A DNA stretch of 64,000 nt from Firmicutes bacterium OM04-13BH (GCA_003481745.1 QULP01000001.1:372001-436000), one strand, 5' to 3'; positions 38,463 to 47,618 are shown, counted from the stretch's first letter. The notes: generated from the letters alone by a model not told the origin. Numbers and translations are program-made.

Positions 38463-38809
38463 TGGACCTGGCGGGAATCGAACCCGCGTCCGAAAGTCTA
38501 TCCCTTGCGGCATCTCCCATCACAGTTGTTCTTTTGACATTCCCTCCTGCAACCGCCGAGCAACAGGCTGCTGCATTTAGTAGCTTCATAAATTCTTCTA
38601 CTTTCTCAAAGCTTTGAAAGCAAAGTGCCCTGCAAGTTCGATGCCAGATTCTTAAGCAGCAGGTGACTTAAGGCTGACAAGCTGCACTTAGGCAGCTAAC
38701 GCTAAATTATTATCTGCGTTTATATTTAGTTTCCAGGTTGGTACGCAGTCCCGGAGTCTGCGGATGGCTTCCTCAACTTCAAAACCCCCGTCGAAACCAG
38801 TACAAGCCC
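38463..38809 (-). ncRNA. ssrA: transfer-messenger RNA
   Basis: 347 nt. The 5' end GGGCTTG pairs with CAGGTCC at the 3' end, followed by discriminator A; CCA is not encoded. GACGGGGG near the 5' end and the T-arm GCGGGTTCGATTCCCGC are typical. The tag frame (38688-38717) encodes ADNNLALAA then TAA. Acts with SmpB (9.5 kb away across the IME) to rescue stalled ribosomes. Confidence 0.96.
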
Positions 38810-39146
38810 GTTACTGGTCTTTCTATCCGAAAGTATTGATACAAAGTATACAATACCTGTTTTTACAGCCTTTGTCAAGTTTTTTTTCATTTTCTATTTT
38901 TATTTTAATTTTTTAGATTATTTACAGTTTTTTCAAATTTTAACCACAGTTTCTTCACATCTTTGGTTTATATTAGAATCAACAAAGAAAAACAAAACCA
39001 CCTTAACAACGACTGTTACTATTAACTTTTTTAGTTTTTTTCATAAACGCAGGGTGAACCGAAACAGCTCACCCTGCCCTCCTTTCTGAATTTATCGAAG
39101 AATCCCTCAAACGAGATTCTTTTTTATTCTTTATTTTGTCTTTTTT
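38810..39146. other. 337-bp intergenic region between ssrA and the oligopeptidase gene
   Basis: Holds the ssrA promoter and, near the oligopeptidase end, a perfect 9-bp hairpin GCAGGGTGA/TCACCCTGC (39050-39078) and a weaker AGAATC/GATTCT stem with a T-run (about 39100-39125). The T-rich middle carries no ORF or recognisable RNA. Confidence 0.6.
38850..38878 (-). promoter_or_regulatory. promoter of ssrA
   Basis: Minus strand consensus -35 TTGACA, 17-base spacer, TATTGT, 40 bases before the mature tmRNA 5' end. Confidence 0.75.
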
Positions 39147-40823
39147 CTAATTAATTTTCTTTTTGAGTTTATCTACAATCTCCTTCATGCACCCCTCTTC
39201 AAACGGAGAGCGGATTCCTGCTGCTTTTAACAGATTTTCAAAATAATCAGATGCAGACAGACGACATAATTTTAAATAGCTCTGCCATGCTTCTTTATAA
39301 TCTTCATCCATTTTATTTTTATATTCAAATGCGCAAAGCTGTGCAATCACATAATCGATGTAGTAAAATGGATAACTGTAAATATGATGCTGTCTCTGCC
39401 AATAGCATCCTTTTGCATAAAATGCAAGCGCTCCATAATCCTGATGTGGCTTATAAATCTGTTCTAATTCTTTCCACACTGCTTTTCGTTCATCTGGAGT
39501 TAATTCCGGATTGTCATAAATACGATGCTGAAATTCATCTACCATACAGCCATAAGGGATAAATAATGCTGCATCTTCTAAGTGCATTTCTTTGTAGTCA
39601 TCCGCAGTTTTCCCTTCAAAAAACAGCCCATACCAAGGCTCAGTAAAAAATTCCATCGACATCGAATGGATCTCTGCGGTTTCCATTCCGATATCTGCAT
39701 GCTCCCGAATTGGGTCTTTTGCAGAAAGATATCCCTGAAAGGCATGTCCACATTCATGTGTGATAACATCCACATCTCCACTTGTTCCGTTAAAGTTTGC
39801 AAACACAAACGGGGCATGATAATCTGGCAGATAAGTCATATAGCCACCAACTGCCTTCGATTTTCTTCCAAAAACATCCAACAGCTGATTTTCCATCATA
39901 AAATCAAAAAATTCTTTTGTTTCCTCTGAAAGTTCACAATACATTTTTTGTCCCTGTGCCAGTATCTCCTCCGGACTGCCTGACGGCTGTGGATTTCCTT
40001 CCGATCCATAAACCTGTTCATCTGAAAAATACAAGTGCTCCAAATTCAGACGTCTTTTTCTTTTTTCATACAGGCTTTCTGAAAATGGAACCCAGTATTC
40101 TTTCACCTGTCTGCGCAGAGCTTCTACCTGCTCCTGTCCATAACTGTTTCTTTGCATCCGTCGATACGCCAGCTCCGTATAGGTATCAAATCCAAGAAGT
40201 TTTGCCTGCTCGGTACGATTTTTTACCAGCTTATCATAGATTTCATCCAATTTATCTGCAATACTTAAGTAAAACTCGTTCTGTTTTTCGCATGCCTCTC
40301 TTCGCACTTTCGGGTCTTTGCTTTTTAAGTACGGACCCAGCAGAGAAAGATTTAAAATTTCTCCATTCCATTCAATTTTGGCACTCGCAAGCAGTTTCTC
40401 ATATTCAGTTGTCAGTGCGTTTTCTTCCTGCATCAGGGGAATAACTGTTTCATTGACCGATTCAAATGCCAGTTCCATATTTTTAAATGCAACCGGACCA
40501 ATCTTTTTTTCCAGTTCCTTACGATAAGGAGAATGATACAGCTGTTTTTGATATTCGATTAAAAGATTGCTGTACTCCGGAACTTTTTCATCATAATATG
40601 CCTGTTCTTTTTCATAAAATTCGTCTGTTGTATCTAAGGTATGACGGATTGATGCCAGCGTAATCTGCGTTGATACCTTATCGGTTAGTTTATAATACTT
40701 TTTATGAACTTCAAACTGTGCTTCTGCATCTTCTGCCTGTTTAAACTCTTCCATCAAAGCATTTAATTCTTTTTTTGCCTCAGCAAAATCAATTCTCTGA
40801 TATGGCATGTCACAAAACTTCAT
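39147..40823 (-). CDS. M3-family oligoendopeptidase
   Basis: Zinc oligopeptidase, PepF-like, degrading short peptides in the cytosol. 558 residues starting MKFCDMPYQRIDF; GGAGG lies 6 bases upstream and the 6-codon extension is not needed. The zinc motif HECGH is in DVITHECGHAFQGYLS (about residue 355), with the third ligand glutamate in the ETAEIHSMSMEFF helix. Length and layout are normal for the family. It now lies between ssrA and the inserted element. Confidence 0.93.
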   Translation of the reverse strand: MKFCDMPYQRIDFAEAKKELNALMEEFKQAEDAEAQFEVHKKYYKLTDKVSTQITLASIRHTLDTTDEFYEKEQAYYDEKVPEYSNLLIEYQKQLYHSPYRKELEKKIGPVAFKNMELAFESVNETVIPLMQEENALTTEYEKLLASAKIEWNGEILNLSLLGPYLKSKDPKVRREACEKQNEFYLSIADKLDEIYDKLVKNRTEQAKLLGFDTYTELAYRRMQRNSYGQEQVEALRRQVKEYWVPFSESLYEKRKRRLNLEHLYFSDEQVYGSEGNPQPSGSPEEILAQGQKMYCELSEETKEFFDFMMENQLLDVFGRKSKAVGGYMTYLPDYHAPFVFANFNGTSGDVDVITHECGHAFQGYLSAKDPIREHADIGMETAEIHSMSMEFFTEPWYGLFFEGKTADDYKEMHLEDAALFIPYGCMVDEFQHRIYDNPELTPDERKAVWKELEQIYKPHQDYGALAFYAKGCYWQRQHHIYSYPFYYIDYVIAQLCAFEYKNKMDEDYKEAWQSYLKLCRLSASDYFENLLKAAGIRSPFEEGCMKEIVDKLKKKIN

Positions 40824-40861
40824 GTTCGTCCTCCATTTCATGTACTCTCAGAACTTTTTAG

Positions 40862-40872
40862 ATAAATTCTTT
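40862..40872. repeat. putative left attachment core
   Basis: ATAAATTCTTT, identical to the copy in the smpB 3' end. On the far side the sequence continues toward the oligopeptidase gene. Confidence 0.5.
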
Positions 40873-40954
40873 GTTATAAATTTTATATCTAATTTGCGAT
40901 TATCCGCATAAACACTATACTTTTAAGCATTTTGAAATATAAGAAAACACTCAT

Positions 40955-40979
40955 TTTACCACGATTTTACCACGATTGA
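40955..40979. repeat. left integrase arm-type repeat
   Basis: TTTACCACGATTTTACCACG followed by ATTGA; two tandem TTTACCACGATT units. The right-end counterpart (47624-47649) differs by one inserted A and one substitution. Confidence 0.65.
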
Positions 40980-41012
40980 ATGAGCCTTGATATGACCTAT
41001 AAAGTAACACCC

Positions 41013-41046
41013 AAAAGACATCATACATCTAAATGGTGTCTTTTTT
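41013..41046. terminator. terminator near the left end of the IME
   Basis: AAAAGACATCAT pairs with ATGGTGTCTTTT (one mismatch) followed by TT on the plus strand; it follows the last cargo gene on the minus strand. Confidence 0.6.
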
Positions 41047-41102
41047 AAAAGCAGCTAATCCTAAGACTAACTGCTTTGTAAATATTGATATTTCTTTTTA
41101 GT

Positions 41103-41498
41103 TTACAAACGATTTAAAATGGTCGCTAAGTTCTCTTTATGCCATGAAGCACCAACCATTGTCTTATTTACCTTAAATGCTAATGTACCCTTTGATGTAG
41201 TAATTTCTAATTCGTAAGACATCAACTTTTTATTGAATTTAGTGCTTGCTATTTCTTCCTTAGAAACGAAAAGAAATGCTTCATCTTCTAATTTGCCCGT
41301 TACATTATTTAAACCGATAATAGCAATACCACTATCACTAAAGTTTATTGCGTAATACTGCATTGAAAGAGCAGTAGCAATCGGTCCAAGAGCATATGTG
41401 AATTTACTCGGAAATATAACTCCAATAATAGATGAATTTTCATTAAATGCAATATCCTTCTTCTTTAGATATTCTCTAATATCTTGTTCTTTTAGCAT
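41103..41498 (-). CDS. IME cargo protein, possible PH-like domain
   Basis: 131 residues, soluble, no signal peptide. The pattern of short strands (GIAIIGLNNVTGKLEDEAFLFV, SYELEITTSKGTLAFKV) closing with a C-terminal helix (WHKENLATILNRL) suggests a bacterial PH-like or similar beta-barrel fold, as in several YcxB/bPH proteins. I do not recognise the family. A GGAGGA ribosome binding site precedes the ATG. It is the last of four minus-strand cargo genes. Confidence 0.65.
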   Translation of the reverse strand: MLKEQDIREYLKKKDIAFNENSSIIGVIFPSKFTYALGPIATALSMQYYAINFSDSGIAIIGLNNVTGKLEDEAFLFVSKEEIASTKFNKKLMSYELEITTSKGTLAFKVNKTMVGASWHKENLATILNRL

Positions 41499-41603
41499 TT
41501 TAATATCCTCCTGTAAAATTTAATTTGTCATAAATGGTTATTCTCATTTTATCATTTGAAAAAAACGATTACAATAAAATATCATCCCATTATAAAAATA
41601 TGT

Positions 41604-42167
41604 TTAAACGAATAACGCAGATAAACCGACAAAAATACACATTACTCCAAAAATCATACACATTACATTTTTGATACCGACTTTTTTGTTAAGTACGAAA
41701 GATGATGGATTTTTAGGGTATATATATATACGATATTCATTTCCCTTAACCATGTCCTTATCTAATTTCTTAAAGCTATATGTGTTAGAACACTGACGGA
41801 CATATGTTTTTCCGTTGTACTTGTATTTAAAAATAGGAGCATAGCTTGATACTGTTTTACTTGGATACGAATTATAGCCTTGATAGACCCCCATAATTTC
41901 TTCATTACAAATAGCAACAGATTTAATATTATGATAAAAAATCATCGTAATCATTTCTCCTATTGTAACGCCTATTAATACAAATGTATATTTAGCTCCG
42001 CCTGGGATAAGAAAACATATAAAAGCTAATAAAAGCCCACCGAATATCAACGCAAGAAACTTAAATGATTCAGGATCCATCTTATGCATTTTTTGTTTAA
42101 AAGCCATATAAACAATCCAACCAAAAGCTGCTACACAAAATAATAATTTTAATCCTTCAAAGTCCAT
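41604..42167 (-). CDS. IME cargo membrane protein (DUF3592-like)
   Basis: 187 residues. Four hydrophobic segments (about 6-22, 38-54, 61-78, 166-187) surround a soluble beta-rich part, in which KYKYNGKTYVRQCSNTYSF and VKGNEYRIYIYPKNPSSFV match the general look of DUF3592 proteins. Function unknown. The neighbours are a lipoprotein and a SUKH protein, so a role at the envelope, perhaps protective, is a guess. Confidence 0.65.
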   Translation of the reverse strand: MDFEGLKLLFCVAAFGWIVYMAFKQKMHKMDPESFKFLALIFGGLLLAFICFLIPGGAKYTFVLIGVTIGEMITMIFYHNIKSVAICNEEIMGVYQGYNSYPSKTVSSYAPIFKYKYNGKTYVRQCSNTYSFKKLDKDMVKGNEYRIYIYPKNPSSFVLNKKVGIKNVMCMIFGVMCIFVGLSALFV

Positions 42168-42248
42168 TGTTTATCTATTCCTTTCCTTCAATCTTACTTA
42201 CTACTATGTTTCCTATGCGTTAATGTCAAAGCAAGATATTTTTAATTC

Positions 42249-42986
42249 TTAATCTTTTTCATTATTTTGATTTTGTTTCTTCCATTCCTTGTAATCTTTC
42301 TTTGCTTCTTGTTGTCTTTTAACATCTTCCATTTTTTCTAAAATCGCTTCTACATCTGGTTGACTGTGCTGTTCTGGTAGAGAATAGAAAATAATGTTAT
42401 CATCATTTGTATATACTGAAATATTAAAAACCAAAGCACTTTCTACAATTTCTTGCATGATATAGGAAATTTCTTCTGCATATTCTTCGTCTGTTTTTCC
42501 CTCGTTAAGATATATACTTGTTTCTATTTCGTATTCTCTTTTTTTCAGATATTCTTCTACACTTTCCTTACCATTCCATTCTGTTGTGGTTGTATGCCCT
42601 TGAACTTCAATTTGATAATCTCTTATAAAAGGCTTATCTTGAAATAAAGGAGTTGCAAGTTCTTTTATTTCATCAGAAAAGTAATAAACATGGTAACTAT
42701 CCTCAAAAAGTCCAGTATTTCGTGTATATACAGTAGCAGTTTGAGAAGAATTTTCTTTACTGGAAACTTCTGCCATAATCCAGTTCAATCCTATTTTTTC
42801 TTCTTTATACTTCTTCACTTCTGTAATGATAAATTCTTCATTGTATTTGTCCTTTAATTTGGATAAGATATATTTTTGTGCTTCTTCACTAGAGTTAAAA
42901 TCATGCGAATAACCACTACAACCATTTAATATTCCCAAACAAAGCACGCCTGCAATAACACCTAATAAAATTTTTTTATATCGCAT
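42249..42986 (-). CDS. IME cargo lipoprotein
   Basis: 245 residues starting MRYKKILLGVIAGVLCLGIL, lipobox LNGC at about residues 21-24, then a soluble domain with charged C-terminal helix (RQQEAKKDYKEWKKQN). GAGGTG lies 6 bases before this ATG; a GTG three codons earlier is inside that site. A DUF-type tail of the sort seen in small Firmicute lipoproteins; no recognised domain. Surface-anchored outside the membrane. Confidence 0.72.
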   Translation of the reverse strand: MRYKKILLGVIAGVLCLGILNGCSGYSHDFNSSEEAQKYILSKLKDKYNEEFIITEVKKYKEEKIGLNWIMAEVSSKENSSQTATVYTRNTGLFEDSYHVYYFSDEIKELATPLFQDKPFIRDYQIEVQGHTTTTEWNGKESVEEYLKKREYEIETSIYLNEGKTDEEYAEEISYIMQEIVESALVFNISVYTNDDNIIFYSLPEQHSQPDVEAILEKMEDVKRQQEAKKDYKEWKKQNQNNEKD

Positions 42987-43060
42987 AATCGCCACCTCTA
43001 TGTGATTTGATGATTTAATACAGTTCTACAAACTGGGATTTGTGGTTGTATTACCATTTT

Positions 43061-43453
43061 CTATCGTATTCCCAAAAATTCAAAAAACTCTTCCAAAGAT
43101 TCACTATCCTTTTCAAACTCCCACTCGCCTTCGCCATGAACCGCATAATATACAGGGGAATTATCCATACTAATATCTATGCAATATGGATCAGCGTTAC
43201 AATTTGCAATCACAACATAATTAGGGTTCCAATCCTCTATTACTGCCTTCTGCACAGGATTATAAGAATAGCCATATTGACCAACAAGTAAACCTTTAGC
43301 ACCATATATTTCAATTTCATAGGATAAATCTTCATCGTCATCATCATCGACATTTACATATAGGTTGTTTTCATGATTAAAAAGAAACTCTATATAATCT
43401 TTAGGCAAACTCCATCTCGAACATATTTCGTCCATCATCTCTTTTAACTGCAT
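43061..43453 (-). CDS. SUKH (SMI1/KNR4) superfamily protein, probable immunity protein
   Basis: 130 residues with the SUKH layout: N-terminal helix ending in SLPKDYIEFLFNHEN, an acidic DDDDDED patch, GLLVGQYGY, then the aromatic core VVIANCNADPYCIDISM, SPVYYAVHGEGEW and the closing helix DSESLEEFFEFLG. SUKH proteins neutralise toxins of polymorphic toxin and contact-dependent inhibition systems. No toxin gene lies in the element, so it may act as a stand-alone immunity gene. Family assignment is by pattern only. Confidence 0.75.
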   Translation of the reverse strand: MQLKEMMDEICSRWSLPKDYIEFLFNHENNLYVNVDDDDDEDLSYEIEIYGAKGLLVGQYGYSYNPVQKAVIEDWNPNYVVIANCNADPYCIDISMDNSPVYYAVHGEGEWEFEKDSESLEEFFEFLGIR

Positions 43454-43588
43454 ATTTCTGATTCACCTTTCCTATCATCAAACTTTTGATTACTTATTCA
43501 ATATGTCAAATTCAAATTTGTCGCTTTCTTCATATCCATATTATAACAGTTCCGTATATCCGCTACAATGAAAATCTATTTAGGAATA

Positions 43589-43684
43589 CTATTTTTTCGG
43601 CTGTCCCTGCGGTGTAGGGTTCTGTGGATTGACTGCGTTCTGGTTGCCTTTATTCTTCAACACAATATTCTCTGCCTTTACATA
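43589..43684 (-). pseudogene. C-terminal relic of an unknown protein
   Basis: An open stretch reading YVKAENIVLKNKGNQNAVNP, then QNPTPQGQPKK and TAG. An in-frame TGA stands directly upstream and there is no start codon or ribosome binding site. The Pro/Gln/Asn-rich tail looks like the C-terminus of a larger secreted or conjugation protein whose body was lost. Confidence 0.45.
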
Positions 43685-43764
43685 TCAATTTATGTACAGT
43701 ATTGGTATTTCAAAAACAAAATAGGTTATCCCTTTCTTCCTCTTGGCTACCAAACACAGAAAAG

Positions 43765-43827
43765 AAAAAGCCCTGTCAAGGGCCTTGCCACCATTGGTGG
43801 TGTTTTGCACTTTTTACTGGGCTTTTT
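43765..43827 (-). terminator. composite terminator downstream of the XRE gene
   Basis: AAAAAGCCC (43765-43773) pairs with GGGCTTTTT (43819-43827), enclosing the palindrome CCACCATTGGTGG. On the minus strand it ends GGGCTTTTTCTTTTC, 33 bases after the XRE stop. Confidence 0.7.
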
Positions 43828-43859
43828 GTTTGCTGTATCTTCTCGCAAGAGGAAAAAGA

Positions 43860-44480
43860 TTACTCGTCCTCATCATCAAAATGGTTATTCCTTAATACTT
43901 CCCGTAACAGTTCCATATCCTCTTTTGAGTTCGGATTTATCATTTTCACGACTTGATAAGGTGTCCTATATTTATGTCCCTCTATGCTTTCCCCAAACAT
44001 ATCCATACTGTATAAATCATCATAGCGGTCTAGTAATTTTTGAAACTTCAAATGCTGGATAAATTCTTTGATTGGGTAAAGGTCGGACGCTTCAATGCTT
44101 TTCCCGTTGATATAGTCTGTAATGTATTCCCGTAACTTTTCCAACTCATATTCCAGCCATTCTTCCTCGCTGTCAAAGAAGTTGTCATAATGTCCATGCT
44201 TCAGTTCTGCATTTAGACGTTCTTCGGCTCTTAAAAACTGACATACTTCCTTTTCGGACTGATTGACATACTTCCATTCTCCCGACAACAATTCATTCGG
44301 CGTAACGTCCAGTACTTCCATTATCTTTTCCAGTGTTTCATAAGCAGGATAATTCAACCCTCTTTCAATCTTGGAAAGGCTCTGCATATTGATACCGATT
44401 TTGTCCGCAAGTTCCTGTTGTTTCATTCCTCTAAATTTTCTTATGGTCTGTATATTATTTCCTAAATGGCTTATTTTCAT
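43860..44480 (-). CDS. XRE-family transcriptional regulator of the IME
   Basis: 206 residues starting MKISHLGNNIQTIRKFRGMKQ; GGAGG lies 8 bases upstream of this ATG. N-terminal Cro/CI-type helix-turn-helix, QQELADKIGINMQSLSKIERGLNYP (about residues 20-45), then an acidic helical C-terminal part of unknown role. It is divergent from mobT and faces the oriT region, so it probably controls mobilization genes, as XRE repressors of ICEs do. Confidence 0.85.
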   Translation of the reverse strand: MKISHLGNNIQTIRKFRGMKQQELADKIGINMQSLSKIERGLNYPAYETLEKIMEVLDVTPNELLSGEWKYVNQSEKEVCQFLRAEERLNAELKHGHYDNFFDSEEEWLEYELEKLREYITDYINGKSIEASDLYPIKEFIQHLKFQKLLDRYDDLYSMDMFGESIEGHKYRTPYQVVKMINPNSKEDMELLREVLRNNHFDDEDE

Positions 44481-44730
44481 TGCATAACCCTCCATATCTC
44501 GTTATATCTTCGCTGTTATAAGTCTATCATGCTTAATATAATTTGTAAAGGCAAAAAAAGATATTGACAAATAAGCATATAAGAATTACTATGTTCTTGT
44601 AATTGAATAAGCACAATAGAATGAAATACAAAAACATTCAAAAGAAAATATCTATCTGATTAAACCCGTAGATGTGAATATCGGTTGAAATGGAACTTGT
44701 TTGAAAGGACAAACACAGGACTTGCCGACA

Positions 44731-44812
44731 GAGCATTGTAGGACTGTTGGCGTGCGTCAGCAACAACGCCATGACGGCTTGCCGTCAAAGGACGGAAATG
44801 CTTTGTCGGCTG
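44731..44812. repeat. nested inverted repeats, possible single-strand origin
   Basis: GCCGACAGAGCATT pairs with AATGCTTTGTCGGC as the outer stem; inside, GGCGT/ACGCC and TGACGG-CTT-GCCGTCA form further stems. The left outer arm begins around 44729. Rolling-circle elements and Tn916-type ICEs have such folded single-strand origins next to oriT; the assignment is by shape and place. Confidence 0.5.
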
Positions 44813-44833
44813 GCGAACTTGTGAGCCTTGTCT

Positions 44834-44861
44834 GTGCCCCCGTTATCTAACAGGGGGGCAC
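44834..44861 (+). other. oriT: origin of transfer (oriT)
   Basis: GTGCCCCC (44834-44841) and GGGGGGCAC (44853-44861) frame GTTATCTAACA. The core CCCCCGTTATCTAACAGGGG is almost the oriT sequence I recall for Tn916 (CCCCCCGTATCTAACAGGGGGG) and resembles that of ICEBs1. The relaxase nick in those lies in this hairpin. It is directly upstream of mobT. Confidence 0.82.
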
Positions 44862-45004
44862 TATTTCACAAAAGACAAGTCAAAAACCATACAACCCCAA
44901 AGCTGTAAGGAGTAATGAGGAGTTTTAAGAAGATAGTAACTTCACATTCTTTTGAATGGTGGTTTACAGGTATTTCAAGGCTATTGTGGGATTGGAGGAA
45001 TACA

Positions 45005-46147
45005 ATGAACAATTTAGAATTTGCACTTGAAATGAAGAACAAACGTCTTGCAAGCGGTCTTTCACAAGAAGAACTTGCAAGTCTTACCCATGTATCAAGA
45101 TATAGTATCAACCGCTTTGAGAACGGAAAAGCCAACGCCAGTAAGGAAACACAAAATATTATCCTGCGTTGTCTGAATTACTATATCTGCGATAAGCCTT
45201 TTTATCTGCTCGTTGATTATCTGTCTGTCCGTTTTCCAACGACTGACGCATTGGAAATTATCCGAAAGGTGCTTGGCATGAAAGCAGATTATTTTATCCA
45301 TTATGACTATGGATATTATGGCTATAAAGAGCATTACGCCTACGGGGAAATCAAGGTTATGGCTTCTGATGATGAACACATGGGCGTATTCTTGGAATTA
45401 AAAGGAGCAGGCTCACGCAACATGGAATATGTTTTACAGGCACAGAACAGAGATTGGTATTCATTCTTAAACCGCTGTCTTGACTGTGGCGGTGTTATCC
45501 GACGTTTTGACTTGGCAATCAATGATATGTGCGGTCTACTGGATATTCCCACCTTGTCTGAAAAATACAAAAATGGCGGTGCGGATTGTCGCTGTAAAAA
45601 CTATGAAAATGTGCAAGGTGGAAAACTAAGCGGAAAAAACCGTAATTTAGCAAGTACCCTTTATATCGGCTCAAAGGCAAGCACAAAATATTTCTGCCTG
45701 TATGAAAAACAAAAGGAACAGGCAACCAAAAAGAAACATACGGATATTATCAACCGTTTTGAAATTCGTCTGCGTGATAAAAAGGCAGTACAGGCAGTTG
45801 AGGAATTGTTATTGACATATAACCCTCATGGGTTGGTGTTTCACCTTATTACTGATTTTGTGCAATTTCCCGACTATCCGCTGTGGGAGATATTCATTTC
45901 CCATGACAGTTTACCTTTTGAAATGAACCCCGTACCTGTCAATATGGAACGCACTCTGCAATGGCTGAAAAGACAGGTCATGCCGTCAATCGTGATGATA
46001 GAGGAAATCGACAGGCTGACAGGCTCAAACTACATGAAAATGATTGATGAATGTACCCACCTTTCCGAAAAACAGGAAATGCTTGTGGAACAGATGTGTA
46101 CGGATATAGCAGATGTAATAGAAAGTGAGGGGGTGTTTTATGAGTAA
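45005..46147 (+). CDS. mobT: MobT/Orf20-type relaxase (Rep_trans family) with N-terminal HTH
   Basis: 380 residues. The N-terminus is an XRE-type helix-turn-helix ([38 protein letters not shown], residues about 9-45), followed by the replication-initiation-factor/Rep_trans domain: [36 protein letters not shown] and [20 protein letters not shown]. This is the architecture of Tn916 Orf20, which nicks oriT. GGAGG 6 bases upstream fixes the start at MNNLEF. Its 3' end overlaps xis by 8 bases. Confidence 0.9.
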   Translation: MNNLEFALEMKNKRLASGLSQEELASLTHVSRYSINRFENGKANASKETQNIILRCLNYYICDKPFYLLVDYLSVRFPTTDALEIIRKVLGMKADYFIHYDYGYYGYKEHYAYGEIKVMASDDEHMGVFLELKGAGSRNMEYVLQAQNRDWYSFLNRCLDCGGVIRRFDLAINDMCGLLDIPTLSEKYKNGGADCRCKNYENVQGGKLSGKNRNLASTLYIGSKASTKYFCLYEKQKEQATKKKHTDIINRFEIRLRDKKAVQAVEELLLTYNPHGLVFHLITDFVQFPDYPLWEIFISHDSLPFEMNPVPVNMERTLQWLKRQVMPSIVMIEEIDRLTGSNYMKMIDECTHLSEKQEMLVEQMCTDIADVIESEGVFYE

Positions 46148-46346
46148 TGCACAGGATATTCCCGTATGGGAAAAATACACCCTTACCATTGAGGAAGCGT
46201 CAAAGTATTTCCGTATCGGAGAAAACAAGTTAAGACGATTGGCAGAGGAAAACAAGGACGCTGGCTGGCTCATTATAAATGGCAACCGCATACAGATTAA
46301 ACGCCGACAGTTTGAACAGGTTATTGACAAATTGGACGCTATCTAG
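46140..46346 (+). CDS. xis: Tn916-type excisionase
   Basis: 68 residues. [20 protein letters not shown] followed by [18 protein letters not shown] is nearly the Tn916 Xis sequence as I know it, with a winged-helix DNA-binding fold that bends the ends for excision. Starts at ATG with GAGGGGGTG upstream, overlapping the mobT stop. Confidence 0.93.
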   Translation: MSNAQDIPVWEKYTLTIEEASKYFRIGENKLRRLAEENKDAGWLIINGNRIQIKRRQFEQVIDKLDAI

Positions 46347-46382
46347 TGCAAATGAGCCTTGTATGTATTATGATGAACACAA

Positions 46383-46397
46383 GTCATATCAAGGCTC
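46383..46397. repeat. 15-bp repeat near int, inverted copy at the left end
   Basis: GTCATATCAAGGCTC. Its exact reverse complement, GAGCCTTGATATGAC, is at 40982-40996 near the left end. A third, partial copy, ATGAGCCTTGTATG, is at about 46350, so the xis-int gap holds a divergent pair that can also fold. Confidence 0.75.
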
Positions 46398-46424
46398 TTT
46401 CCAACAAGGAAAGGAGCAGACACC

Positions 46425-47618
46425 ATGAAAGAAAAAAGACGGGATAACAAAGGTCGTATCCTGCATACTGGAGAGAGCCAACGAACAGACGGGAAATACT
46501 TATATAAATATGTGGACGCATTTGGAAACACAAAATATGTGTATGCTTGGAGATTGACACCAACAGACCCGACACCAAAGGGAAAACGGGAAAAACCCTC
46601 ACTTCGAGAACTGGAACAGCAGATAAGACGGGATATTGAGGACGGTATCGACAGCACAGGCAAGAAAATGACGCTTTACCAACTCTATGCCAAACAGAAC
46701 GCACAAAGGGCAAATGTGAAGAAAAGCACACAGAAACAACGGGAACAACTCATGCGGTTATTGAAAGAGGATAAGTTAGGTGCTAGGAGCATTGATACAA
46801 TCAAACCCTCTGACGCTAAAGAATGGGCGTTACGCATGAAAGACAAAGGCTTTTCCTACAATACCATTAACAACCATAAACGCTCGTTAAAAGCGTCATT
46901 CTATATCGCCATACAAGATGATTATGTGAGGAAAAACCCCTTTGATTTCAAGCTAAGTGAAGTCCTAGAAAATGATACCAAAGAAAAAGTCGCATTGACA
47001 GAGGAACAGGAACAAGCATTATTGTCATTTATTAAGACGGACAATGTGTATCACAAGCATTATGATGATGTGCTGATACTGTTAAAAACAGGACTTCGTA
47101 TCTCGGAACTGTGCGGACTGACAGTAGCCGATATTGATTTCAAGAATGAAGTTGTGATTATCGACCACCAGTTACTAAAGAGCAAGGAACAAGGCTATTA
47201 TATTGAAACTCCTAAGACGAAAAGCGGAATAAGGCAAGTACCATTAAGCAGAGAAACGATACAGGCATTTCAACGGGTTATGAAGAAACGCCCAAAGGCA
47301 GAACCATTTGTGATAGACGGACGGGGCAATTTCCTATTTGTCAATCATAAGGGCAAGCCAAAAGTTGCGATTGATTACAACGCCTTATTTGTCCGTATGG
47401 TAAAGAAATACAACAAGCACCACAAAGACAATCCCTTGCCACATATCACACCGCATACGCTACGTCATACGTTCTGCACAAGACTGGCAAGCAAGAACAT
47501 GAACCCAAAAGATTTACAGTATATCATGGGACATTCAAATATCAGTATCACAATGAACTGGTACGCTCATGCGTCCATAAATACCGCAAAATCAGAGGTT
47601 CAGCGTCTAATCGCATAG
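46425..47618 (+). CDS. int: Tn916-type tyrosine integrase
   Basis: 397 residues. N-terminal arm-binding domain (RRDNKGRILHTGESQRTDGKYLY), SAM-like core-binding domain (about 82-170), and catalytic domain with R225 (TGLRISELCG), H344/R347 (HTLRHTF), H370 and Tyr380 (MNWYAHASI). The spacing matches Tn916 Int. AAAGGAG lies 8 bases upstream. It sits at the right end of the island pointing at smpB, the usual place for an integrase next to its attachment site. Confidence 0.95.
   Translation: MKEKRRDNKGRILHTGESQRTDGKYLYKYVDAFGNTKYVYAWRLTPTDPTPKGKREKPSLRELEQQIRRDIEDGIDSTGKKMTLYQLYAKQNAQRANVKKSTQKQREQLMRLLKEDKLGARSIDTIKPSDAKEWALRMKDKGFSYNTINNHKRSLKASFYIAIQDDYVRKNPFDFKLSEVLENDTKEKVALTEEQEQALLSFIKTDNVYHKHYDDVLILLKTGLRISELCGLTVADIDFKNEVVIIDHQLLKSKEQGYYIETPKTKSGIRQVPLSRETIQAFQRVMKKRPKAEPFVIDGRGNFLFVNHKGKPKVAIDYNALFVRMVKKYNKHHKDNPLPHITPHTLRHTFCTRLASKNMNPKDLQYIMGHSNISITMNWYAHASINTAKSEVQRLIA

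Larger units (their letters stand above)
43454..43859. other. 406-bp region with a gene relic and a terminator
   Basis: Between the SUKH gene and the XRE regulator. It contains a 32-codon relic (listed) and a composite terminator (listed); the rest is AT-rich with no ORF of note. Confidence 0.6.
44481..45004. other. 524-bp noncoding region with oriT and a structured block
   Basis: Between the XRE gene and mobT. It contains nested inverted repeats (44717-44812) and the oriT hairpin, each listed. A possible upstream start of mobT (MRSFKKIV..., from 44915) has AAGGAG only 2 bases away, so I treat most of this as noncoding. Confidence 0.7.
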
